In this document: positions 8,803 through 17,649 of the stretch, in pieces
Layout of the letters: every line of letters starts with the position of its first letter
How positions within the stretch are numbered: the first letter of the stretch is position 1
Assembly: GCA_013289835.1 (NCBI GenBank)
Contig: JABCZG010000015.1
Location: 48,140-112,139 of the forward strand
Direction of reading: 5' to 3'
Length of the DNA stretch: 64,000 nucleotides
Origin: Acidobacteriota bacterium
Lineage (GTDB): Bacteria > Acidobacteriota > Terriglobia > Acidiferrales > UBA7541
Position numbers and translations under genes: made by a program
The notes under the pieces: generated by a model
Database searches by the model: none
What the model was told of the DNA's origin: nothing
What the model saw: the letters and a program-made list of their open reading frames with translations, nothing else

Positions 8803-10467
8803 GTGGCGGGCTTCGAAATTACTCTCATCGTGCACTTTTTCTCCTCACTCCCGGTATCTTTCGCGGCGCAGAACCCCATCCTGCATTACTGGCACAGGGT
8901 CACCGACCGCACGTTCGCCGGCATCTATCACGTGAACGCGTTCGACCTGGCGATGATGATTCCCTATTTCATCGTGCTGTTCGTCCTCGCGCTGTACGGC
9001 CTGCACCGCTACTGGCTGGTCTACGACTACTTCATGTACTCGAAGAATGTTCCCCCGGATCCGCCGCCGGTCACCAATTGGCCGCGCGTCACTGTTCAAC
9101 TTCCTATCTTCAATGAACGGTACGTGATTGAGCGTCTGGTCGAAGCCGTCTCGCGTTTCGATTACCCGCGCGAGCTTCTCGACGTGCAAGTTCTCGACGA
9201 CTCGACCGATGAAACGTGCGAGGTCGCGCGCGCCTGTGTGGGGCGCCACGCCGCGCAGGGAATGCCCGTCGTTTACATCCATCGCACGAACCGTGAAGGC
9301 TACAAGGCAGGCGCGCTGGAAAACGGCCTCAAGGCCGCCAAGGGCGAATTCATCGCCATATTTGATGCGGACTTTCTCCCCGAACCAAATTTTCTGCGCC
9401 GCACGATTCCGTATTTCATGAATCCGGACGGCGGCGGCAAAATCGGGATGGTGCAGACGCGCTGGACGTATCTCAACAGCGACTACTCGCTGCTCACCAA
9501 TGTCGAGACGATTCTTCTCGACGGCCACTTCGTTGTGGAGCACGGCGCGCGCTCCCGTCGTGGCACATTCTTCAATTTCAACGGAACGGCTGGAGTTTGG
9601 CGCCGCAAGGCGATTGATGATGCCGGTGGCTGGGAACACGACACGCTCACCGAAGACACCGATCTCTCGTATCGTTCGCAACTCAAAGGCTGGAAGTTTC
9701 TCTATTTGCCGCAGATTGAGTGCGCTTCCGAACTTCCCGTGGACATGAACGGCTTCAAGGCTCAGCAAGCGCGCTGGGCCAAGGGGTTGATGCAAACTGC
9801 GAAAAAAATCCTGCCAAGAGTTTTCAAGTCCGAGGCTCCCTGGCACGTCAAAGCCGAGGCTTTTTTCCATCTCACCGCCAACATCAGCTATCCGCTCATG
9901 GTTCTGCTCTCCACCATGCTGCTGCCCGCGATGATCGTGCGCTTCTATCAGGGCTGGTTTCAGATGCTGCTGATTGACTTGCCGCTCTTTCTAGCATCCA
10001 CCTGCTCGATTTCCAGTTTTTATCTCGTAGCGCAAAGGGAGCTCCGCCCCAAGACGTGGTGGCGCACGTTTCTCTATATGCCGTTCGTCATGGCGACAGG
10101 CATCGGTATTTCCGTTCGCAATGCGCAGGCGGTGCTCGAAGCCATCGTCGGCAAAAAAAGCGAGTTCGCGCGCACTCCAAAGTTCAATATCGAAGGCAAG
10201 CAAGGCACGTTTGCGAAGAAATCCTATAGGAACAAAGCCGGCTGGATGCCCTACGCGGAAGTTCTTCTCGGACTCTATTTCTCGCTGACCATCGTCTACG
10301 CGATCATGAACGAGAACTACGCCACCGTTCCGTTCCTGCTGCTTTTCGTTTGGGGCTATCTCTACACCGGCTTCATGTCCCTCGGCCAAACGTACTTCGC
10401 GCGCCTGCGCTTCGGCGTCAACGCTCCCGAAATGCGCCCGGCCACCTCCGGCGCTCCGGGGTTCTGA
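8803..10467 (+). CDS. Processive GT2 glycosyltransferase (cellulose/glucomannan synthase-like)
   Basis: A 554-residue membrane GT2. After two N-terminal hydrophobic segments (to about residue 70) the catalytic domain has RVTVQLPIFNE, VLDDSTDET, FDADFLPEPNF (metal-binding DxD), TEDTDLSYR and QQARWAKGL (the Q-x-x-R-W signature of processive beta-glycosyltransferases). C-terminal transmembrane helices follow. This layout resembles CslA mannan and BcsA-like synthases that polymerise and export a beta-linked polysaccharide, but without a PilZ domain or bcs partner genes the product is unknown. The start is GTG; no in-frame ATG precedes the first helix. Confidence 0.85.
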   Translation: MAGFEITLIVHFFSSLPVSFAAQNPILHYWHRVTDRTFAGIYHVNAFDLAMMIPYFIVLFVLALYGLHRYWLVYDYFMYSKNVPPDPPPVTNWPRVTVQLPIFNERYVIERLVEAVSRFDYPRELLDVQVLDDSTDETCEVARACVGRHAAQGMPVVYIHRTNREGYKAGALENGLKAAKGEFIAIFDADFLPEPNFLRRTIPYFMNPDGGGKIGMVQTRWTYLNSDYSLLTNVETILLDGHFVVEHGARSRRGTFFNFNGTAGVWRRKAIDDAGGWEHDTLTEDTDLSYRSQLKGWKFLYLPQIECASELPVDMNGFKAQQARWAKGLMQTAKKILPRVFKSEAPWHVKAEAFFHLTANISYPLMVLLSTMLLPAMIVRFYQGWFQMLLIDLPLFLASTCSISSFYLVAQRELRPKTWWRTFLYMPFVMATGIGISVRNAQAVLEAIVGKKSEFARTPKFNIEGKQGTFAKKSYRNKAGWMPYAEVLLGLYFSLTIVYAIMNENYATVPFLLLFVWGYLYTGFMSLGQTYFARLRFGVNAPEMRPATSGAPGF

Positions 10468-10576
10468 CTCGTGCTTCTTGTGAGGCAAGCTCCTCTTAAG
10501 GCAGGTAGAATCCCACGAGAGGTCGAGTTCGCTGGAAACACTCTGCTTTCGGAACGGCGCTGTTCAGATTTCCGCC

Positions 10577-11380
10577 ATGGCGGATGGACCGAAAGACGGT
10601 CCCGTCGTGGTTCTGCTCCACGGCTTTCCAGAATTCTGGTATGGGTGGCGCAGCCAGATGGAGCCGCTGGCGGCTGCGGGATTTCGTGTCATCGTCCCAG
10701 ATCAGCGCGGATATAACCAGAGCAGCAAGCCAGCGGGAATCGCCTCTTATGCTCTCCCACAGCTAGTCTCGGATGTGATCGCAATTGCCGATCAACTAGG
10801 CCAGCAGCGCATTTTTCTTGCGGGACACGACTGGGGCGCGGCCGTCGCGTGGAGCGTGGCGCTGTTTTTTCCGCAACGCGTGGCCAAGCTCGCCGTGCTC
10901 AACGTTCCGCATCCTTCGGTGATGCGCCGCTATCTCATGACGCAACCTCGCCAGATGCTGAAGAGCTGGTACATGTTCTTCTTCCAGCTGCCTTGGCTGC
11001 CGGAAGCTCTGTTCTCTGCCTTCAATTTCGGCATCGGCGCGCGATCTCTCGTACACTCGAGCCGCCCCGGCACATTTTCTTCCGAGGATCTTGAGCAGTA
11101 TCGTGTGGCGTGGTCCCAGCCTGGCGCCCTGACGGCGATGATCAACTGGTATCGCGCGCTGTTTCGTTCCCGCGCGAAGTTTTCGGACCGCACCGTGCGC
11201 GTCCCCACCCGCATCCTGTGGGGGGAGCGGGACGCCTTCCTTTTGCCGGAAATGGCCCGCGAAAGTTTGCGCTACTGCACCGACGCCGAGCTTTTCACTT
11301 TTGCCGATGCCTCGCATTGGCTCCAGCATGAAGAGCCTGCGCGCGTCTCTGAATCGTTGATTGAATTTTTCCGGCGCTGA
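10577..11380 (+). CDS. Alpha/beta hydrolase, epoxide hydrolase-like
   Basis: A 267-residue hydrolase. Motifs in order: HGFPEFWYGW (oxyanion hole), GHDWGAAVAW (nucleophile Asp, as in epoxide hydrolases and dehalogenases), the acid in GERDAFLLPE and the catalytic His in ASHWLQHEEP. The Asp nucleophile with HGFPE favours epoxide hydrolase. The ATG falls only about 10 residues before the HGFPE strand, so the usual first beta strand would be missing. The same frame stays open back to 10484 and encodes plausible family sequence (RNGAVQISAMADGP) but without an ATG, GTG or TTG. Confidence 0.85.
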   Translation: MADGPKDGPVVVLLHGFPEFWYGWRSQMEPLAAAGFRVIVPDQRGYNQSSKPAGIASYALPQLVSDVIAIADQLGQQRIFLAGHDWGAAVAWSVALFFPQRVAKLAVLNVPHPSVMRRYLMTQPRQMLKSWYMFFFQLPWLPEALFSAFNFGIGARSLVHSSRPGTFSSEDLEQYRVAWSQPGALTAMINWYRALFRSRAKFSDRTVRVPTRILWGERDAFLLPEMARESLRYCTDAELFTFADASHWLQHEEPARVSESLIEFFRR

Positions 11381-11423
11381 CCGGTGGTTTCGCCGACCAA
11401 TTTCTGGGAGTAGCTCACTACTC

Positions 11424-12539
11424 TCACTCAAACTGAAGCAGCACGATCTCCGGGCTGGATCCCAGGCGCAGCGGCGGTCCCCAGGTCCCTGCGCCGCTGC
11501 TGGTGTAAACCAGCATCTTCCCGATGCGGCTGAGTCCATACACGAACTGGCGGTAAATCCTTCGCGCCATCCACGTCCAAGGGAAAAACTGCCCGACGTG
11601 CGTGTGCCCGGACACCTGCAATGAAATTCCTTCCTTCTCCGCGATGTGCGGCCGGTCCGGCGCGTGCGTCAGGAGAATGCTGGCGCGATTGCGGTCCACC
11701 CCAATCTCCCGCAGCACGGACTGAAAATGCTCGTCCTGCGTAGCGTGGTTGTAGGGAACGCCCACAATTTGAAGGTGATCCGCTTCGATTTTTTCGTTGT
11801 GCAGCACGCGCACGCCCGCGTTGCTCACCGCTTGCAGATACCGGGAATCGTCGCCGAACTGTTCGTGATTGCCCGCGACAAAGTAAGTTCCCTGCGGCGC
11901 CCTCAGCGCGCGCAAAGGCTCCGCTGCCTTGGCCGCGTCAATCGCCGTCCCGTCATACAAATCGCCCGCCAGGAAAACGGCGTCAGGATTTTCTTTCATC
12001 ACCTTGGCCACGATCCGCCGCAGAAAGCTGCCGTTTCGCACATGCCCCAGGTGCAGGTCGCTGACCAGCGCCGCTGTCCGTCCACGCCACGTTTCCGGCA
12101 AATTCTCAAGTCGCACGGTGATTCGCCGGATCCTCGTCCAACCGGCGTTCAGCACTCCAGTAAGCCCGCTGAGCGCTGCCGCGGCATAAAAAACTTCCAC
12201 GATTTTGTGAAAATTCACATTTACTCCAACAAGCCATGCGGCGCCAAAAACAAGCCAGGACGCCCCCGCCGCGAAAAACAGGAAGCTGACAATTCCAAGC
12301 CACACGGCGGAAATTCGATACAGCGTTCGCACCGCAGGATTGAAGTATCGAAACGCAAGCAGCGATGCGGTCAAAAAGCTGACCGACAACGCGGCCGCCG
12401 TTACCTTCAGCCAGAGAGAGGAAAGGTATTCACTCCCCGCAGGCGCAAACGTCCAGGTCTCATAAATGAATAAATGTGTCAGGAACAAGATGGCTTGAAT
12501 GACGGTCACAAAAGTGGCAATTCCGGCTCTTCTTCTCAT
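11424..12539 (-). CDS. Membrane-anchored metallophosphoesterase (YkuE/YaeI-like)
   Basis: A 371-residue protein with four hydrophobic helices in the first 130 residues, then a calcineurin-like phosphoesterase domain. Metal-binding motifs appear in order: VSDLHLGH, AGDLYDG, AGNHEQF, LTHAPD and SGHTHVGQ. Relatives such as YaeI hydrolyse lipid-linked or UDP-linked pyrophosphates at the membrane; the substrate here is unknown. Convergent with the hydrolase gene. Confidence 0.88.
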   Translation of the reverse strand: MRRRAGIATFVTVIQAILFLTHLFIYETWTFAPAGSEYLSSLWLKVTAAALSVSFLTASLLAFRYFNPAVRTLYRISAVWLGIVSFLFFAAGASWLVFGAAWLVGVNVNFHKIVEVFYAAAALSGLTGVLNAGWTRIRRITVRLENLPETWRGRTAALVSDLHLGHVRNGSFLRRIVAKVMKENPDAVFLAGDLYDGTAIDAAKAAEPLRALRAPQGTYFVAGNHEQFGDDSRYLQAVSNAGVRVLHNEKIEADHLQIVGVPYNHATQDEHFQSVLREIGVDRNRASILLTHAPDRPHIAEKEGISLQVSGHTHVGQFFPWTWMARRIYRQFVYGLSRIGKMLVYTSSGAGTWGPPLRLGSSPEIVLLQFE

Positions 12540-12705
12540 ACCAGATTAGATTCATTAAGTTGCCAAAATGGTATGTGCTTGCTCACCGCCTCGTGCCGAT
12601 TTCGGGGCGCAGCGAATTTCGGCTACAATCGCTGGGCTACAGTTGATGCCGCAAACCTGCATGCCTTGTGGATGCAACCACCAACTAGCGGTTCGAGGTG
12701 AAAAA

Positions 12706-14574
12706 ATGAGGAGTTGCCCAAGTCGGCCGGGGCCGCTCGGCCTTTGGCGTCGTAGCGCGATAGCAGCACGCACATTGCTTTGCCTGGCTTGTTTGGCCGC
12801 CGGCATCAAGGCGCAGGAACGCCGCGAGCGGGAACCGAATAGTGTCTACGCCGAGCGCCGAGCAACGCTCGCCGCGCAAGTGGACGCGCCCATCGTCCTC
12901 TGGGGCTTCACTGGCCGCGAAGAATCCTCGCAAGCGTACATCTTTCATCAGGAAGATAATTTCTACTACCTGACCGGCCACAACGAAGAGGGCGCTGGCC
13001 TGCTGATTCTTCCTGCCTTGAAGAATGGCGCTGTGAGCGATGGATGGGATGGTCCGCGCGAGATTTTTTTCCTCCCTGCGAAAAATGCCGCCAAGGAAAA
13101 ATGGAATGGCATTCGAACGTCGCCTTCCGATCCAGGGATCGAAGCGCGCACTGGTTTCGCCACCGTCAAGTCCTTCTCGGAAATGCGCGCGACCGTCGAG
13201 AACCTGGTCAAGCATTACCCGGCTTTTTACACGATTCTTCCCTATGAAAAAGAAAATGGCGGCTATCCGCACGAAAAGGCCGTCGTGGATTGGCTGCAGC
13301 TAGCCGCGCCACAGGCCAAGCTGAGGGACATTCGCCCGCAGATCGGCGCCCTGCGTCAGGTCAAGTCGCCCGGCGAGCTCGCCTTCCTGAAGCAGGCGAT
13401 CGATGTATCACTCGAAGCGCATTTCGAAGCGATGAAGCTCATGCGGCCTGGCCTCTACGAGTACCAGGTCGCCGCAAAAATGGTGGAAGTCCACGCCTGG
13501 GGCGGTTCCGAAGCGGAAGGCTACGCGCCCATCGTCGGCGCCGGGCCGAACTCCACGGCGCTCCATTACGACAAGCTTTCGCGCAAGATCGAGAATGGCG
13601 ACATCGTGGTTCTCGACGTGGGCGCGCAATACTCCGGCTACTCTGCGGACATCACGCGCACGCTTCCCGCCAACGGCAAATTCACGCCGCGCCAGCGCGA
13701 TATCTACAACATTGTTCTTGGCGCGCAAAACGCCGCGCTCGCCGCCTTGAAACCCGGCATGGACACGTGCCGGAAGGGTGAGAAAAGCGTCTACAAAATC
13801 TCTTACGACTACATCAATTCCCATGGCAAGGATCTCCATGGAAAATCTCTAGGCCAGTATTACATCCACGGCCTGAGCCACAACATCGGTTTGGACGTGC
13901 ACGACCCCGGCGAGGGCTGCAAGGCGCTGGTTCCGGGCCAGGTCATTACCATGGAGCCCGGCGTCTACATTCCCGAAGAAAATCTCGGCGTGCGCATCGA
14001 AGACGATGTGTTAATCACCGAAACCGGTTACAAGTTTCTGAGCGAACGCCTTCCGCGCGATCCCGACGAAATTGAAAAAATCATGGCCGCCGCCGCAACG
14101 GAACGGGCCCAACAGGCGACGAACGGGGCGCGCGCAAACTTATCAGTGCGCGATGACAACGCCGAGAGCGATGCCATCAACAGTCTCATCGCAAAATACG
14201 CGAAGTCAGTGGATGGCGCGGACACGGCACTCGCTGCCGAGGTCTGGCTGGATTCCCCGGACGTCACTTTCATTCACCCCCTGGGCCACGAGCACGGTTT
14301 CGAACAAATAAAACAAAATGTCTACACGCGGCTGATGGGCGAGACGTTTTCGGAACGCAAGCTAAGTCCTCATGATATTTCCGTCCATGTTTACGGAGAC
14401 TCCGGATGGGCCGAGTTTTATTGGGATTTCGCCGCCAAATTCAGGAAGGATGGCTCTGCCGTTACCACGCACGGGAGAGAAACTCAGCTCTACCAAAAAA
14501 TCCAAGGCCGGTGGCACCTGATCCACGTTCACTATTCCGGAATGCCCGCCACGCAGCAAGGCAAGGGATTCTGA
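12706..14574 (+). CDS. Secreted M24B Xaa-Pro aminopeptidase with C-terminal NTF2/SnoaL-like domain
   Basis: A protein of 622 residues. Residues 1-38 form a long signal peptide (hydrophobic core AARTLLCLACLAAG, then KAQE). An aminopeptidase P N-terminal domain follows, then the pita-bread catalytic domain with all five metal ligands: the two Asp in LDVGAQYSGYSADITRT, the His in GLSHNIGLDVHD, and the Glu in MEPGVY and RIEDDV. After about residue 490 a linker leads to roughly 110 residues (from DAINSLIAKYAKSVDGAD to HVHYSG) that read like a SnoaL/DUF4440 NTF2-fold domain, which is not a usual partner of PepP. The start 12706 has a GAGGTG ribosome site; an upstream in-frame ATG (12568) would bury the signal peptide. 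Confidence 0.87.
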   Translation: MRSCPSRPGPLGLWRRSAIAARTLLCLACLAAGIKAQERREREPNSVYAERRATLAAQVDAPIVLWGFTGREESSQAYIFHQEDNFYYLTGHNEEGAGLLILPALKNGAVSDGWDGPREIFFLPAKNAAKEKWNGIRTSPSDPGIEARTGFATVKSFSEMRATVENLVKHYPAFYTILPYEKENGGYPHEKAVVDWLQLAAPQAKLRDIRPQIGALRQVKSPGELAFLKQAIDVSLEAHFEAMKLMRPGLYEYQVAAKMVEVHAWGGSEAEGYAPIVGAGPNSTALHYDKLSRKIENGDIVVLDVGAQYSGYSADITRTLPANGKFTPRQRDIYNIVLGAQNAALAALKPGMDTCRKGEKSVYKISYDYINSHGKDLHGKSLGQYYIHGLSHNIGLDVHDPGEGCKALVPGQVITMEPGVYIPEENLGVRIEDDVLITETGYKFLSERLPRDPDEIEKIMAAAATERAQQATNGARANLSVRDDNAESDAINSLIAKYAKSVDGADTALAAEVWLDSPDVTFIHPLGHEHGFEQIKQNVYTRLMGETFSERKLSPHDISVHVYGDSGWAEFYWDFAAKFRKDGSAVTTHGRETQLYQKIQGRWHLIHVHYSGMPATQQGKGF

Positions 14575-14627
14575 GCGGCACGGGACTTCTCGGGACGCGG
14601 TAAAACGTGCGGGGTGGCTGACGTGGA

Positions 14628-14657
14628 TTGACCACCGCAAAGCCGCGCCCTTATACT
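14628..14657 (+). promoter_or_regulatory. Sigma-70-like promoter of efp
   Basis: TTGACC (14628-14633) and TATACT (14652-14657) are separated by 18 bases and point towards efp. The predicted transcript would carry a leader of about 105 bases. The match is by inspection only. Confidence 0.5.
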
Positions 14658-14770
14658 GGAGTTTCGCGCTGGACGCTTTTTTCGCTCCAGCGTGCCTCGA
14701 GTCATTCTGGATGCGGCTGTGTTCCGGGCCCGCCTGAATTTCCGAAATTCGCAATCGTTCTAGGGAGCCT

Positions 14771-15337
14771 ATGAGCAGCACGAAAGCGACACAACTCCGC
14801 CCCGGCATGGTTATCCAGCATGAGGGCCAGCTATTCACCATTTTCAGCGTGGATCACCGCACCCCCGGCAACAAGCGCGGCTCCATGCAGACCCGCATGA
14901 GAAATCTTCGCACTGGTTCGATCATCGACTACCGGTTCCGCGCCGAGGAATTCGTGGACCGCGCCATCCTCGATGAAGTCGAATTCGAGTACCTCTACAA
15001 CGAGGGCGACGATTTTCATTTCATGAACACCAAGAACTACGAACAGATGCAGATGAGCCGCGAAGAGCTCGGCGAATCCGTCTACTACTTGATTCCCAGC
15101 ACGCTGGTGAAAGTGGAATTTTTCGAGGAGAAAGCCATCGGCGTGGACTTGCCCGACACCATGGACATGAAAGTGATCCAGACCGAGCCGACGCTGCAGA
15201 AAGCCACGGCCAGCGCGGTGATGAAGCCCGCGACGCTCGAAACCGGCTTGGTGGTCCAAGTACCCCCGTTTGTAAACGAAGGCGACAAAATCAAGGTGGA
15301 CACCTCCGAAGCGCGTTACGTCCAGCGCGTCGAATAG
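14771..15337 (+). CDS. efp: Elongation factor P
   Basis: A 188-residue EF-P, the translation factor that rescues ribosomes stalled at polyproline. The three-domain layout is full length, ending with PATLETGLVVQVPPFVNEGD and a final IKVDTSEARYVQRV. The tip loop of domain I reads RTPGNKRGSMQ, so the position of the beta-lysylated Lys34 of E. coli (PGKGQ) is Asn, with Lys and Arg next to it. The modification state therefore cannot be predicted, and no epmA/earP-type gene lies nearby. A promoter upstream and a strong terminator downstream mark it as monocistronic. Confidence 0.95.
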   Translation: MSSTKATQLRPGMVIQHEGQLFTIFSVDHRTPGNKRGSMQTRMRNLRTGSIIDYRFRAEEFVDRAILDEVEFEYLYNEGDDFHFMNTKNYEQMQMSREELGESVYYLIPSTLVKVEFFEEKAIGVDLPDTMDMKVIQTEPTLQKATASAVMKPATLETGLVVQVPPFVNEGDKIKVDTSEARYVQRVE

Positions 15338-15468
15338 TTTTCAGTTGACGGTCGCCTGCTTGGCATGGAAAGCTGCGACTTCAGGTTTTCCGAATTTCGA
15401 TTTTCAGGTTTTGGTTTTCCGCCTCCGCAGCTAATTTCAGCGCAAGCCGGAATTAGAAGAGGCAGATG

Positions 15469-15502
15469 GCGTCCCGGTTCAGACCGGGACGCTTTTTGTT
15501 TT
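15469..15502 (+). terminator. Rho-independent terminator after efp
   Basis: A perfect 10-base stem GCGTCCCGGT / ACCGGGACGC with loop TCAG is followed by TTTTTGTTTT. It lies 130 bases after the efp stop and reads in the efp direction. Confidence 0.9.
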
Positions 15503-15538
15503 AAGGCGTGAGAGACTCGCGGCAAACGCTCTCATGGA

Positions 15539-16885
15539 TCAGTGCTTCCCCGCGGAACCCGCGACAGACTTTTCTCCAGCAGGATGCGCGCCGAATACGC
15601 GGTCGAAGATGGCATCCACATACCGCAGCTGCCGCTGCAAATCGAACGTGTGCGCAAGCGCCTTCGGATCCAGATACTTTGCGATGCGCGTATCGGCGGC
15701 CACGCGCTCTTGAAAGTTCCCTTCCGACTCCCACGCGGCCATGGCGTTCTCTTGCACCGCCTTATACGCGTCGTCACGCGGCATACCCTTTTCCACCAAA
15801 TCCTGTAGCAGTTGCCCGGAGTACACCAGCCCGTGGGTAGACTCGAGATTCCGCAGCATGCGCTCCGGAAACACCCGCATTTGCCCAATGATCGCGGTCA
15901 TTTTCGAAAGCATGTAGTCCACGAGAATGGTGGAGTCGGGAAGAATCACGCGTTCGACCGAGCTGTGAGAAATATCGCGCTCGTGCCAGAGCGCGATGTT
16001 TTCGAACGCCGCCAGCATGTTCGAACGCACCAGCCGCGCCAGCCCAGAGATTTGTTCGCTGCTAACGGGATTGCGTTTGTGAGGCATTGCGGAACTGCCG
16101 CGCTGGTCGCCTCCAAACGGCTCCTCGGCTTCGCGCACCTCCGTGCGCTGCAAATGCCGAATCTCAAGCGCGATTCTCTCCAGCGTCGCGGCGATCAGCG
16201 CAAGCGCGCTGAGGTACTGCGCGTGCCGGTCACGCTGAATGACCTGTGAAGCAACGGGCGCGGCTTGCAACCCCAGCTTCTTGCAAATGCGCTCTTCCAT
16301 CTCCGTGCCGAGGTGCGACGCGTTCCCAACTGCGCCCGAGATTTTTCCAACTGCCATTTGCTCGGCTGCAGCGCGGAATCGCCCGATGTTGCGCTGGTTC
16401 TCCGCGAACCAATTCGCGATTTTCAGTCCAAAGGTGATGGGTTCGGCGTGAACGCCGTGCGTGCGCCCGATCTGCGGCGTGTGCCGGAATTCATGGGCGC
16501 GCACATCTAGGACCTCGGCGAAAAGCACAAGCCCGCGCTCGATTAGTTTTGAAGCATCGCCCACCTGGAGCGCTTGCGCCGTGTCCACCACGTCATTCGA
16601 CGTCATTCCGTAATGCAGCCAGCGCGCCGCCGCAGGGTCCCCGATCGATTCACCAACCGCCATGGTGAACGCGATCACGTCATGCTTCACGCGCGATTCA
16701 AGTTCGTTGATACGCGCCACATTCACTTTGGCCCGGGCACGAATCGCCGCCGCGGCTTCCTTCGGAACCTGCCCGGCCTCAGCAAGCGTCTCGGTGGCGG
16801 CAAGCTCCACTTCCAGCCACTTCGCGTACTTGTTCGCGTCGCTCCAGACGTGGCCCATCTCTTCGCGTGTGTAGCGTGGAATCAA
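15539..16885 (-). CDS. purB: Adenylosuccinate lyase
   Basis: A protein of 448 residues of the fumarase/aspartase superfamily, catalysing two purine-synthesis steps (SAICAR to AICAR, adenylosuccinate to AMP). Signature regions: HYGMTSNDVVDTA, IGRTHGVHAEPITFG, and GSSAMPHKRNPVSSEQI (the catalytic Ser loop). A TTG start at 16885 is chosen because the family begins (M)IPRYTREEM and a GGAGGA ribosome site sits 7 bases upstream; the ATG 60 bases further up would add a Trp-rich extension not seen in the family. Confidence 0.93.
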   Translation of the reverse strand: MIPRYTREEMGHVWSDANKYAKWLEVELAATETLAEAGQVPKEAAAAIRARAKVNVARINELESRVKHDVIAFTMAVGESIGDPAAARWLHYGMTSNDVVDTAQALQVGDASKLIERGLVLFAEVLDVRAHEFRHTPQIGRTHGVHAEPITFGLKIANWFAENQRNIGRFRAAAEQMAVGKISGAVGNASHLGTEMEERICKKLGLQAAPVASQVIQRDRHAQYLSALALIAATLERIALEIRHLQRTEVREAEEPFGGDQRGSSAMPHKRNPVSSEQISGLARLVRSNMLAAFENIALWHERDISHSSVERVILPDSTILVDYMLSKMTAIIGQMRVFPERMLRNLESTHGLVYSGQLLQDLVEKGMPRDDAYKAVQENAMAAWESEGNFQERVAADTRIAKYLDPKALAHTFDLQRQLRYVDAIFDRVFGAHPAGEKSVAGSAGKH

Positions 16886-17280
16886 TTCCGTCTCCTCCAG
16901 CGCAAACCAACAATCCCAGAAATTCCACATCAACCAGACTTCCATGATACCGCAGATGCCTCACTCGGCGCGGTCGGTAGAGGCTGGCTCGAGTGTTCGA
17001 AAATGGGATGAAAGGTCACGGAATCGGCCAACTGTTGACGGCGTGCCGAGCGCATTTCTGCATAAGTCCATGCGGGAAAAGGATTTGGCGGCCATTTCGG
17101 GATGCACAAGAGTTACAGACGGCATGGGCGTAGAGGGTCTACTGCCTGGATGTAGGATTTCTACAGCCTTCGACGTGACAAAATCCCGGCTCCGTCGTCT
17201 GAACAAAGTAAAAGCGCATTGGCGACAAGGGACACGGGTCCGCGGTAGTCCGACGGGGTGGCAACCAACCGGGAGGGGTG
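16886..17280. other. Intergenic region between purB and padR
   Basis: 395 bases with no supported gene. It separates divergent purB and padR. The only structure seen is the pair of inverted repeats at 17130-17165. Confidence 0.5.
17130..17165. promoter_or_regulatory. Candidate PadR operator (two inverted repeats)
   Basis: GTAGA-GGG-TCTAC (17130-17142) and TGTAG-GATTT-CTACA (17151-17165) lie about 115 bases before padR. Together they give GTAG/CTAC half-sites in alternating orientation. PadR proteins usually repress their own operon by binding inverted repeats, so this is a likely operator, by inference. Confidence 0.4.
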
Positions 17281-17649
17281 ATGGCCGAAAAGCGAGAACG
17301 GTACCAGAACCGCATCGAGCTCTTGCAGGGAACCCTGGATCTACTAATCCTCCAGACCCTGCAATGGGGCGCACAGCACGGCTACGGAATCAGCGTGGCC
17401 ATCCGGAATCGCTCCGGCGAGATCTTGCAGGTAGACACGGGCTCGCTGTACCCCGCGCTCCATCGTCTTCAAAAACAAAAATGGATCAAGTCCGAATGGA
17501 AAATCTCGGAAAACAATCAACGCGCCAAGTATTACCGTCTGACGGCAACTGGCAAGAGGCAACTGACCAGAGAACGTTCGAAGTGGGCACACCTCTCCGA
17601 TGCGATTGCCGGAGTGCTAAACCCCTTCGAGGATGAGAACGAGCCATGA
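17281..17649 (+). CDS. PadR-family transcriptional regulator
   Basis: A protein of 122 residues. The winged-helix PadR domain starts with LLQGTLDLLILQTLQWG, then GYGISVAIRNRSG, VDTGSLYPALHRLQKQKWI and YYRLTATGKRQL. The stop overlaps the start of the permease by 4 bases (ATGA), so the two are translationally coupled and the regulator presumably controls that permease. A GGGAGG ribosome site serves ATG 17281 (or the adjacent GTG 17278). This pairing is common in Acidobacteriota. Confidence 0.93.
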   Translation: MAEKRERYQNRIELLQGTLDLLILQTLQWGAQHGYGISVAIRNRSGEILQVDTGSLYPALHRLQKQKWIKSEWKISENNQRAKYYRLTATGKRQLTRERSKWAHLSDAIAGVLNPFEDENEP

